64,000 nucleotides of DNA from Meghimatium bilineatum (taxonomy: Eukaryota > Mollusca > Gastropoda > Stylommatophora > Philomycidae): NCBI GenBank assembly GCA_034231615.1, contig CM067298.1, positions 23,653,934-23,717,933 of the forward strand, in the 5' to 3' direction. Below are positions 42,931-55,472 of this stretch, piece after piece (position 1 is the first letter of the stretch; each line of letters begins with the position of its first letter). The notes under the pieces are model-generated. The model worked only from the letters and a program-made list of their open reading frames with translations, ran no database searches and was not told where the DNA came from. The position numbers were made by a program, and so were the translations under genes.

Positions 42931-43610
42931 GTAAGGCCAATCTATTGTAAAACTCTTCAACCTGAAAGTGAAAGATAAGAGATATCTCTTTGGTCTCTTA
43001 CCATTGATCTTTTCAACATAGTTTAATATACTGGCAGCAATGCTGCAGCAAATATCTCACTCAGGGTCATCAGAACACTCAATCCCACTCAACAACTATA
43101 CAATGGAGATGCTAATGGGAGGAAACAAACAATTATCTGGTAAGTTCATGTTAATGTTTAGTTTTTATTGGTGTCTATATAACTGTTTTTTCAATCCACT
43201 ACAGCACTCCGGACAAAAAAATCCAGATTGTAATTTAAAAAACAAACTGTTTATAGAAACCATAAACTCTTGAGAAAACAGAAAAATTTGAACAACACGA
43301 TTGGATAAGCATTTTTTTTGTGCACAACACATTCCTGTATTTTTCAAGACTGCCATTATGGCTGCAAGTCTATACTTTTGTGGACTTTGAATCCACCTAT
43401 ATCATTTAATACAGCTTTGCATGTCCAAGAGTGTACATTGTTGTCACTTTTAGTGGTGGTGATGGTGGTGGGATTGAGACTCTGTAGAAAAATTATAAAA
43501 AAATTACTGTTATAATATAACTGGCAAGTTCTTATAATTAAAAAATATTGTTTTTGTTCTAATACATTTTCTAAACAATGACATGGCATCAGGATTATTC
43601 AAGAAAAACA

Positions 43611-43912
43611 CTCTTTTTTTTCTGCTGCATTGGATCTCAAACTTCTGTGGATTAGCAGGATCCAGTCTGGAGAACTGAATGTGTTCTGCCATTGTTTACA
43701 GCTTGGTTGAAAATATATGCGTCCCTCTGCATGACAATTTCGACTTCATCATGGCTTTGCGTCACTTTGACCATCCTTGACCATCCATGGAGAATGGAAC
43801 AGCCAACTCCACCCCCTTCAAACCTCTTTGCTCACCTCATACAACATGCATGGCAGGTAACAGTGTTGCTATTCTGTGCTCACCTTTACAGGTTCCAGCA
43901 ACACATGGGCAA
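43611..43912 (-). repeat. SINE-A copy
   Basis: Reverse-oriented, TCTGCTGCATTGGATCTCAA to GGTTCCAGCAACACATGGGC. A further head scrap lies at 44,010-44,055. Confidence 0.75.
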
Positions 43913-44445
43913 ACTGAGATGAATATAATAAACATAAAGGACTTCTTACATTCTTGATCAGTAACCAGTAAGTGGTGCATAAGGTGCTCAGAGAGTCTAT
44001 ATCTCAGGTCATAGTGTTGTTATTGTTTGCTCCTCTTTCAGACCCAGACACGACACAATCTCATTTACTGTATAAGATCTCAAGAGGTAATGCAACATTT
44101 AACCTTTAGAATGTTGTTGGTGCATTGATGCTCCCAGACTAACAATGTATTTTGAGCCACTGTCTGTGATCTAATGCACTGGTTGCTGCGCACCTCTTTC
44201 AACAAGGAAATCATGATTGTAAACTAACGTCATTCATCTGGGTAACACATGATCATCAGAAGGAGACATAATTTATGTTTTCATTTTTTAGGAATATTGT
44301 TTTGATTCCGATGACAAATTTCTTGATTTTATGAATGTAGATATTGACAGCAGTTCTTTGTTTGAGTGTGTCTGGGGAAGCATACTGCTTTTTCAGGTTA
44401 TAATTATCTCGCAACTTTTCTAAAGATGTAAGACCATCAACCAAA

Positions 44446-44627
44446 TACAGTGGAATCCCATTATAGCAACTTGGTCTGGACCAACAAAATATGTATGTAA
44501 TAACAGAAATTCGCTATATACATACAAACAATATAGTATAAATATAATCAGGGATGTTAAAAAGTGTTGTTATCTAGGGAAATTTTTAAATTAAAAAATG
44601 CGCCACAAAGGGATTCCACTATACTAA
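44446..44627 (+). mobile_element. Short pogo/Tc1-like MITE
   Basis: TACAGTGGAATCCCATTATA on the left and AAGGGATTCCACTATAC on the right; inside AACTTGGTCTGGACCAACAA. One of the best-preserved copies. Confidence 0.75.
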
Positions 44628-45017
44628 GAGATTGCCAATAGAGAAATGAAATAACTGTGCACAGAGAAATAATTGGTAGGAGTGATCTATAATGAATTAA
44701 CACTTTGCTGACCAGGTTGATTGATAGTTGAATTTGCAATACCAGTTTATATCCCTTTTACCAACTCAAATGAAAGTAAAATGATTATTCTTCTGTGTTC
44801 AGGATTGTTTTGCTTTTGTTAGATCTTCAGACCAAGATGAAGCTCCCAGGTCAAAGCGACTGTCCCAAATATTTTGCTTCAGTTCAATCAAGTGTGGCCA
44901 TGACCTGTCTCGCAGTTCTTTGTAAAAAATGCACTATGAAACTACAGTAAACTGGCAACTGTAGTGATTGTATTAAATAAAAATTCATCTTGGATATTAA
45001 CTCATTCCAAAATGGCT

Positions 45018-45185
45018 GTCTTCTTCTTCTTCAGCATTCATTCTCAAACTCCCGCTAGATCTCCCTTGTAGTAGGACCATTGTCCTACTAGATTTCCAGC
45101 AGGATGTAGTTCAGAGAATGGAAATGCACTGTGTTGCCATTTTCTTTGTGCCAATTGATGGACACATCCATCTTCAGCGGATAAA
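45018..45185 (-). repeat. SINE-B copy
   Basis: Reverse-oriented: TTCTTCTTCTTCAGCATTCA, AGGACCATTGTCCTACTAGA, GGAAATGCACTGTGTTGCCA, ending ACACATCCATCTTCAGCGG. Confidence 0.87.
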
Positions 45186-45222
45186 ATGGTCTTATGACGT
45201 GGTTTGTAAGTGCATTTTTTAA

Positions 45223-46405
45223 CACTTTACTGACCAACAATCCAGAAAGTGAGCGTACTTATCTCACATTAACTGAGAGTGTACGTAAATTTTCTAGACA
45301 TCAACATCTTTAAATATCTGTATAAAATCAAACTCGCAAGAGAGAGCTGTGAAACTATGTGTTAAGAACTTAGAATAGAGTCTATGTGTTATAATTAATA
45401 TTTTCACTTTCTGAATGAATTACTTCTTCTTCTTTCGTTCACTACTCTGAATGAATTTGAAAGTCCCAGAGTTATTTCAAGTGCAAAATCCTACTTATTA
45501 TAATTCTAGGCCTAGATTTACATTACTTTCTATTTATATATAATACAACCTCACCTTCAAAAACTGATTTATTTATGATTAATACTCATGAATGACATCT
45601 ATAGGCTGTTTTTCACGGGTGCCGTCAATTTTGGAACAACGTACTTTCCTGGGTGAGCTATTTTTAGTAACAGTATCACTATGGTTGTCATAATACGGAA
45701 GTATCATAGAAGTTTCGACAATCATCGAAATTGGTCACAAAGTTCTATAACGGAATGTTTACGGCCGTTGAAATTGATCTGTAAAGTATTAATAATTCTG
45801 AATTTGTCGCTGGTGAGTTTGTGCGAATGTAATATAAAATGATGCCAATCATTATATTGTTTTTTTGCTTTAGAACCCCAGGAATTGCGAGTGATTAGCT
45901 CTTACTTCCCATGTGCAGTGAGGTGGTTTTTCTGAGCTTTCATAACTTCTGAACTTCATAACCAGGAGACTTTAACTTTTGGTTTAGTGCAATGCCTACT
46001 GAAGGAGCCTTTTACTCAGAGGAGGGGGGGGGGGTCTATAATTGTATAGATGCCATACTACAAAGCTTCCATAAGTGAGCCTCAATATGACGCCATGTCA
46101 TCTACTAAGGTTTTCTGTTGCATGGGTGGTTTGATTAGTGGGCCATTGGCGAGACCCCCCACAGATGCAACTGCATGTGTGCCAATTACTATAATAAATA
46201 TGATTTGGCTCTTGAAATAACTCTGGGATTTTCAAATTCATTAAGAATATGCACACATTTAGACATAATGAAAATGTGAAAGCCCTATATCATGGGTTTG
46301 AGTGTATACACATTATTTTTTGGACAGCATGAAATTTGTTCAAAAATTTGCTAACTTCTTGGTAATGGTATATAAATATCCCATGCACTGCTAGCCAACA
46401 AAGTG
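45223..46405. mobile_element. piggyBac-like non-autonomous element
   Basis: TTAA borders at 45,219-45,222 and 46,406-46,409. Left end CACTTTACTGACCAACAATC; right end reversed CACTTTGTTGGCTAGCAGTG. 1,183 bp, no transposase. It encloses a G run (46,023) and a ~150-bp block (46,031-46,185) shared with 56,445-56,590. A solo matching terminus, TTAA CACTTTGCTGACCAGG, is at 44,697-44,716. Confidence 0.72.
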
Positions 46406-46440
46406 TTAAACTGACTTGCTCTAGCTAGATCTGATGAAAG

Positions 46441-46860
46441 GGGATCTCTGTGGCAAGTCATTTACTTTGTCTTCATGAGGTAGAGGATTTGATACTGGGC
46501 CATGATAACTTGATTACAAAAGCATGTTTTCAGTTACGTGCTATGAGTGGTACACTTGGCAGGCATTACTGCATACTTATGGGGAAACCTGGGTACAAGG
46601 AAATCAATCCTCTACACTTTAAGCTTGTTTTTAGATCTGAATGGAAAAAGCTTGTGGATGCCTTGTTTGTATAGGGGTCAAGATAAAAAGTTATTTTGTT
46701 ACATGATCTTCTTCTTCTTCAGCGTTCATTCTCAAACTCCCACTGGATCTCCCTTGTAGCAGGACCATTGTCCTACTAGATTTCCAGCAGAATGTAGTCC
46801 AGAGAATGTAAATGCGCTATGTTGCTGTTATATTTGCTCCAATGGCCTGCCACATCTGTC
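46441..46860. repeat. tRNA-SINE-like fragment followed by a SINE-B copy
   Basis: GGGATCTCTGTGGCAAGTCA through GAGGTAGAGGATTTGATACT resembles a decayed tRNA-SINE head, and TGGGGAAACCTGGGTACAAG recurs at 57,658. A reverse SINE-B follows at 46,709-46,868 (TTCTTCTTCTTCAGCGTTCA onward). Confidence 0.6.
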
Positions 46861-47032
46861 TTTGGCAGGGTTACATTATCAATATATACGAGTAGGCTGA
46901 TAAAGGTAAACCCATGTCATCAGAACACTCGTATAAAATAAATTATGAGTTTGTAAACACTTATTTGAAATTAACCACCAAAATATTATAGAGATTTCAG
47001 ATTTAGACAAAACAAAATAACAACCATTCATG

Positions 47033-47168
47033 CTACACCGTCACTAGATTACCTTGTATGTTATTGATTGGTTCTGAAGATATTTGTTCTACTCCATCAT
47101 CATGTTTGGTCTGCTGCTGTGTCCACATTTCAGCATAAAGTTCACCTTTGTCTAGTAGTTCTTGGTGG
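47033..47168 (-). CDS. ABCB6: ABCB6 last visible exon (C-terminal tail)
   Basis: Acceptor TATTTTCTAG|CCA. It completes Thr with the upstream AC, then [20 protein letters not shown] ... [15 protein letters not shown] and TAG at 47,035-47,033. The EMW.QQQ phrase is diagnostic for the ABCB6 C-terminus. A weaker donor, CAAG|GTAATC at 47,053, would splice to an unseen last exon instead. Confidence 0.85.
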
Positions 47169-50100
47169 CTAGAAAATACAAGTGCAACCATGAATACCAA
47201 ACTCAAGTAACAGTGTGTTGACTGGGTTCAAAAGGAGAGTAAAGAATAGCAACTCTGTGACTTGCCATGCATGATGTAAGAGGTGAAGAGATTTAGGGGT
47301 GGAGTTAGATGCTCTATGACATAGGTCAGTTCAAAAGCTAGGCTGAAGTTGGATGTGTCATGCCAAAAAGTGCAGATATCGCAGTCAAGCTGTAAACTAT
47401 GACACAATAAATTATGTTCTCAGGACTACATCCTGCAATCTATAGAAGCTTGAAACAGCATAAGAAGAAAAGGCTGATAAATAACATTGAAACATACTAG
47501 GAAATGAAAAGGCTGACATTGTGACAACTGAAGGTTTACACCAGTAATGTTCAGCAATTTTGTATTTTAGGCGCATCTGATTGCTGTAAAGGTGTGAATG
47601 TTATCCAGTGATTGTAATAAATATTGCTACTGCTATTAATAATAATAAAAGTAACATTGATACGAAATAATAACAGATTACAGGCTATCAATTGCATCAG
47701 ATAATTCTTGTTAGGTTGGAATGTCGTCAAACTAAGTCATTACTGGGAATCTAGTAGGTACTTTTACTATCTCTGGGTGGGTTGGTCTTACTTCATCGTA
47801 ATGTTTGAGTAGTATTCTACCAAGTTTTACTTGAAAATACATTGTCCTAACATAACTAGTTCTGATATAAGACACATCATATTCACTTCAATTTAAATAA
47901 ATTCTAGTTTGTAGCTGGAACAAAGCTATTAACAAATCACCCAAGTAAATAAGGAAACAGAGGGATTATAACAGTGTTTCCAAATGTGGGGCAATTTGAT
48001 TGTTCAAGGGGGGGGGGGGAATGTGAAAAAAAATATTTTGCACTTGAGTTTTAGTTGTCTATTATATGTTTTGAAAATTTACTTACTGTTGTTTTTCTTA
48101 ATAATTTTCTAATGATTTGTCCCTGAACAAGTTGTAATTTCCGCAGAAGACGGATGTGTCGGGCCACTAGGGCAAATAAAATGGCGACACAACGCATTTC
48201 CATTCTCTGGACTACATCCTGCTGGAAATCTAGTAGGACCCTGGTCCTGCTGTAATTAGGCTTCATTTACGGAATAATTCCATTGTTGAATATATATAAA
48301 AATATATATATGTTACATAGGGGGGCATCAGAATTTAAAAAAAGACTTAGGTGGGGCATGAAAAAAGAAAGTTTGGGAAACACTGGATGGTCGTAGAAAG
48401 TGAAAAGAATTATGGTCACTAAGACCATATTCCTGGCATGCTATGAAAAAGGGGAAACATTCTGTTGTTCAGAAATTTTTTGTTTGAAGGTATATTTAAA
48501 ACATATTTCCCTATACAACATCATCATCATCAAGTGGCATCTCTGCAATGGAGGTTGGCTGTAACAGACCTCCAACATCCCGTCTAGTGGTGCACTCTGT
48601 TTAGTGGTGCACTCTGCTAGACTGTAACCTGTACATCTTGTGATATTAATCTCCCCTTGTATTTCTCTGCCTACCTCTAGCTCGCCTACCTTCAATTTTA
48701 CCCTCAAGTAAGGTCTTCAACAAGGTTTTTTAATGTCCAAAATATTTTATTTGCTTGATCTTTATTTCCTTTAATAATTTTGTCTTCATATAAAACCATA
48801 TAACAACTATTATACAACTACTATATATAACCCCTATATAACAACATTTTTCAAAATCTCCAATTATATTTATGCTATACTGTTTGTACTGTAGATAGTG
48901 AATTTCTTCTATTACATACATATATTGTCGGTCCGGACTGAGTTGTTATAATGGGATAATACTGTACGCCACTGACAGTTGAAGTCTTCTGGGTATGAAA
49001 GAAAGCTCTGGAGGGAATCCCCCTTTCCTAATAGTGTATAGTAAACAAGTGCTTCATTGCCTGTAATTTCTGGGGATTGAAACAAACTATTTATACTATT
49101 TATATAATTTGCTTGATGATGAAATAATCCCTTTAGATAGGAGAAATTAGCTCTTAACAGCCCATAGCCTTTCTGACAAAAAAAAAATAGATCCTTCTCA
49201 GTGGAGTAACCGAGGTGACACTCTAATGTACATATGAGGATTACTGTCTCAAAGGAATGGTTGGGTTAAGGGAGTTTATACATGCATGTTTGATCCTGAT
49301 TGAGGCATTTCAGTGTGGCAGTATTCCAAAATCATCACGTCCTGCCCAGTAGTGCAACATATATGTCTGGGTCAATAGTTTATCATTCTTTCATCAGATC
49401 ATCTACAGTGATGACACACCTAGCATCCCCCGCAACTTTGGAGGCTGCCACAAAAGGATACAATTTGCTTCATAAAAAAACCTCAAATTTGTTTGCTACA
49501 CCTTGTAAAGCTAAAGCTGAAGCTAATTTGTGTTTTAATTTACATGTTTAAAATGTGTTTTAATTTGACATGATTTTTTTTTCTATGAAAAGTACAGTGG
49601 AATTCCTTTATAACAACTTGGTCTGGAATGACAAAATATGTATGTAATAACAGAAATGTGCTATATACAGTACAAACAATATAGAATAAATATAATTGGG
49701 GATTTTAAAAAGTGTTGTTATATATGAAAATCGATAATATGTACTCATGCGCAAAACTGAAATCCAACAGGTAAAGCTTGAAACAGGGTAATTAAGTTTT
49801 CCTAATACTGGAAACACACAGTCACACACATGACTCTGTTTCAAGCTTTACCTGTTGTTATATAGGGAAATTTGAAGAGATTCCACTGTATTAGTAAGCT
49901 GAACTTACGTGCCCATCTCCATGATTTCACCTTCAGAAAGCACTATGATCTGGTGTGCATGAATAATGGTAGACAGTCGGTGTGCTACTATGATGGTAGT
50001 TCTGTTTTCACACACCCTTGCTAGAGATGATTGAATGCTTCGCTCAGTTTTGGTGTCAAGAGCTGATGTAGCCTATATGGAATTGAGGTATAGCTATTAT

Positions 50101-53100
50101 GTGCATTAATATATTGCTCAGAAACATGAATAATCAACAAGCAACTAGAAGACAGAATTGATGCCTTTGAGATGTAGATATATAGTAGAAAAGAATACAA
50201 TTTGTGGAAATAGAAAAAAAAATGAACAAAGAGGTTCTGACTACACTACTATAAAAAAAAAGCTATTAAAGGAAATAAAAATCAAAATATTGTATTTTGG
50301 ACATATTAAAATATATATCTTGATGAAGAATCCCATTGATGGTACAGTTCAGGGGAGGCATGTAAGAGATACAAGTGGGAAGAAAACATGAGATGGACAG
50401 GTTACAGTCTAGCAGAGTGCACCACCAAAGCAAGAGACAGAGGATGACCAAACCATTTTTGGTGAGGAAACCATTGTCCCAGTCATCTTGGTTATTAATT
50501 TATTTTACGGTTGTGTTTTCTTAACCATTATTTGTTTCTTGACAAAGGTCCCAATAAGACCGATGTAGTGATAATTGTCCTTGTTCTATATTTTATTGTT
50601 ATTTATTATTTTTTTACATTGATAGTAAGGTATTCTCAGTAACTTATTTACTTTATTTAGTATTTACTTTTTATTTGTCTGGTTACTGCGGCACTTTCCA
50701 TTTTGTCGGGCATCCTCCGATATTTTGGTTATTTATATTTGAAAAGTTCTGTCTATGAGGCAACAATTTCAATATGCCTTTAGTGCACTGTGAGCAGAAA
50801 AATTCCCCAAAAACAGCCTCGACATTTAATGCTGTGGGCGGATTTAATCCCCAATTGCTATGACCATTTTTGACGAAATTAAAATCATATGAACAGTAAT
50901 GTCATGTGACTGAAATCTGTGAATCATTGTAGCAGTTGTATTGATCTTCCATTTACCGGCAAGATATGAGACATAAGGGACTTTTATCGTAGAAGAAATT
51001 ATCAAAATCGGGAAACATCCAATGCGGATTCCATTGTCGGATTTCAATGGCTGGCCGTCAATATGTATAATTGACGCACAATCATTATGGATTGTGACAT
51101 AAGCCTAGATATCAGTAGATATAGGACTAGTACAGCAGATATAGATCTAGTATCATGTATGTTTTGTTATATGACATTGAACAAGTATGGAACTAACAGA
51201 TGGATTTTACAGATCGAAACTAGATCTATTTTTTTGGACATGGTAAGTTACTTTTATATATTTTATTGTAGTTATATTTAGTTCCCCAGCAATATTATGT
51301 TATTTTTTGCAGGAAACTACAGAAATACAATAGATTTTTGTGTGTTACAGTGTATAAAATTGATGTTTTCAAGGTTGCCATGCCAGAAAATAAATAAAGT
51401 TGCGTAATTTTAGGAAAACTTTTTTTGTTATTTAATTTGGATGTTTTTCCATTTTACACCCTTCTCACATCTCTTGTTTGTACATAAACAAAACTAGACC
51501 AATATATGCAGTATGCAATTCTTTATTTAGATGTGCAAAAATTATTTTGATATCTCTAATAGCAAAAAGGTCATTCCGTTTTCCAAACTCTCCAGAAAAA
51601 AACTAAAATTTTCAAAAGAAAAATCCAGTGATAGATATTGTAATTTTAATCTGGTTTGCAAAAGGTTAAGTATTTTCTAACAGCCAAGACCTTGATCCTT
51701 ATGCAAACGCCAACTTCAGACTAGTTGTTGCATCCGGTTGAGGAAGGCATCTTAAGTTTCCTCCTGCAATCACAACTCACAGCTGCATAGACCTCATTAT
51801 CTGAAACGTAACTTCTCTTGAAGTGTTCTTTCAGCGTGGAGAAAGGAAAAGTGTCACACAGTGGCAGAAGTGGGCTGTATGATTAGTGTAGAAAATGTTG
51901 CCAAGCGTGAGACACTCCAATGCAGTTATTGCATGTTAAATTAAGTGTGGACAAGCATTGTCATGCTGAATGAATGGCATGTATGTAGAGATGACAACAC
52001 AGCAATCGTGCTGTGTTCCTGCAGAGTTGTCACATGTGACATTTGGAATTGACAGTATTGCTGCTTTTCAAAAATTAACATTGCTGTTAACTATGCCTCC
52101 ACAGTTCCAAAACATGGCCTGAATCACATTTCCTAACAAATCAAGTAAATTCAAGTAGGAAGCAAGAGGATCAATTAAAAATTCTTGAGACTAACATAAT
52201 TGTGACCATAGCTTTGAAATTTTTTCTGGTAAGTTTTATGCCTTTACTCCATAGACCAGTGCTTGCTTTTGGGTCATAAATGATGTGCTCTTGAATCATC
52301 ACCATTCCCGCCGAAGACGGGTATGTCGGGCCATTGGTGCAAATAAAACGGCGACACAACGCATTTCCATTCTCTGGACTACATCCTGCTAGAAATCTAG
52401 TAGGACAATGGTCTTGCTACAAGGGAGAGCCAGCAGGAGTTTGAGAATGAACGATGAAGAAGAAGAAGAATCATCACCAGTAAAATTCAGCTGAAAAAGG
52501 CATTGCTTTTCTGTTCCTATCATTCCAGAAAGAAAAAAACGTGTCTGTACTGTATCATCATCAATAGTGTTTCTGATCAATGAGTCTGCTTTCACTGAAG
52601 AGTCTTCTCGTCTCTCTGACTCCTGCAACTGGATAAGCTCTTGCATTGCCACCTCTGTTTTGATGCTAGCCCTAGATTTTTTTCTCTTAGAATCCATCTC
52701 CACCCATTCACTGCCTTTTAATACTTCTTCCAAATTGCAAATTCTCAGCAATGAATCTTCTGCTTCTGTCCCTCATGATCTTTCATGTTTGACTTATCTG
52801 CAAGATTGTGAAACAAAGCACATGGGTTTTACCAAATCACCATAGATACAACTGTCCTTCCAGTAACATTATCTACCGAAAGTTATCTTCCGGTATCTAC
52901 CAGAGTTATCCTTTAACTTCAATACAAAACAAGAAAAACAGAATACCTCATCCAGTAGAACAATTGCTGGAGCTTTCAGAAGGGTTCTGGCAATTGCCAC
53001 TCTTTGCTTCTCCCCTCCACTGAGTTTAAGTCCTCTTTCACCTACCAGCGTCTCATATTCTGGACAAGTGTAGTGAAAATGTTAAATTTATAAGTGATTA

Positions 53101-55405
53101 AAAATACTGTAAATTGTTTTTAGGACATGCTATCTAATCTGGTTGCAGGACACTATGGCTGCTGAGGTGCCTCTCAGCCTGGTATGACTGACCAGCACCT
53201 GTGCTTGCTTGGGCAGAACTGTAGTCGCTGCTCGCTATTAGTTATAAGACAACTAATGTATAAGACAAATCAAGATACACAATGTACAATAAGACAACTA
53301 ATGTGTAAGACAAATCAAGATAAACAATATACAATAAGACAACAATGTACAAGATACACAATGTACAATAAGACAACTAATGTATAAGATACACAATGTA
53401 CAATAAGACAACAATGTACAAGATACACAATGTACAATAAGACAACAATGTACAAGATACACAATGTACAATAAGACAACTAATGTATAAGACAAATCAA
53501 GACACACAATGTACAATAAGACAACTTCTTCTTCTTCAGCATTCATTCTCAAACTCCCACTGAATCTCTCTTGTAGCAGGACCATGGTCCTATTAGATTT
53601 ACAGCAGGATGTAGTCCAGAGAATGCAATAAGACAACTAATGTACAATACAATGTACAATAAGACAACTAATGTACAAGACACAATGTACAATAAGACAA
53701 CTAATGTACAAGACACAATGTACAATAAGACAACTAATGTACAAGACAAACAATGTACAATAAGACAACTAATGTACAAGACAAACAATGTACAATAACA
53801 CAACTAATGTACAAGACAAACAATGTACAATAACACAACTAATGTACAAGACACAATGTACAATAACACAACTAATGTACAAGACAAACAATGTACAATA
53901 ACACAACTAATGTACAAGACACAATGTACAATAACACAACTAATGTACAAGACAAACAATGTACAATAACACAACTAATGTACAAGACACAATGTACAAT
54001 AACACAACTAATGTACAAGACAAACAATGTACAATAAGACAACTAATGTACAAGACAAACAATGTACAATAACACAACTAATGTACAAGACAAACAATGT
54101 ACAATAAGACAACTACTGTACAAGACAAACAATGTACAAAATAACATAACTACTGTACAAAACACACAATGTACAAGACACACAATATACAATAAGACAT
54201 CTATTGTACAAAAAACATGATACAGAATGTACAAGACAACTTATGTACCAGACAAATCAAACACACAATGTATAATAAGAAATCTAATATACAACACACA
54301 AAAATACAACTTATGTATTTGTTCTCTCTTCATTCTCAAACTCTTGCAGATTAGCAGGACTTATTCTGGATCGCTTTGTGTCATAGTTTATAGCTTAGGT
54401 GTGATATCTGCACTTTTTGGCTGAACACATCTGATTTCAGTATAGTCTCTGGGTAACTTTGACCCTTTATGGGATGAGATAGCCAAACCTACAATCTTCT
54501 TAGTCAACTCTTACAAAATGCATTGTAGATCAAAGTGCTGCTATTCTTTGAACTATTTACTCATCTTCTTCTTTTGTTCTTAAACTCCTGCAGCTTAGCA
54601 GGACGTAGTCCAGAGAACGGAATGCGTTTAATCATGGCTTACAGCAATACTGCAATACCTACGCCTTTTGGCCTGACACATCTGACTTTAGCATGACTGT
54701 GGGTCATGTTGACCATATATGGAATGAGACAGCGAACTCCATCCCATAACCTCCTTAGTCACCTCTTACAACATGCATGGAAGGTAAAAAGTGTTGCTAT
54801 TCTTTGCTCCCCTCTTGGGCCTTGGTAACACACAAGCAAAACTATTTACTAACTGCGTGTTGTCATGACTCAAAAAGGAAGTAAAGAATAGCAACAATGT
54901 GACCTACCATCCATGTCATTGGAGATGACTAATGAGATGCTCGGGAGTGGGGTTCTCTGTCCCACAGATTAAAGAAACCAAAGAGCCATGCTGAAGCCAT
55001 ACGTACCACATGTAGTCAAGAGAACAGAATATGTTCTGTCAGGCCAAAAAGTGCAGATATTGCAGCCAAGTTGTAGACCATGACACGACATATTCTATTC
55101 CCTTGGCTAAATCCTTCTAACTAGCAGGAGTTTGAAAACAAATGTAGAAGAAGAACTGTTTATGTTCATCCCTAAATATGATACATTTTAACGTCTTCTT
55201 GCTCTTAATTACCAATACAAAATTTTTGTTCCGATGTTATCAGTTGTCATGTTTTTTTCATGCTCAAGAATGATACACACACCATATATATCTATACAAG
55301 ATAAACGATTTAAATTAATTTCTAGCAGAAAAATGTAAAAAATGTTTACTATCTGTCTGTGATTGAGAAATATTTATCACCTCTGAAATTGAAAAACTGA
55401 AAGAA

Positions 55406-55472
<67 letters not shown>

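Noticed and set aside
53235..54290. CRISPR-like appearance (regular short repeats with variable gaps)
   Set aside because: Units are contiguous tandem repeats without unique spacers, the genome is eukaryotic, and there are no cas genes. It is a minisatellite.
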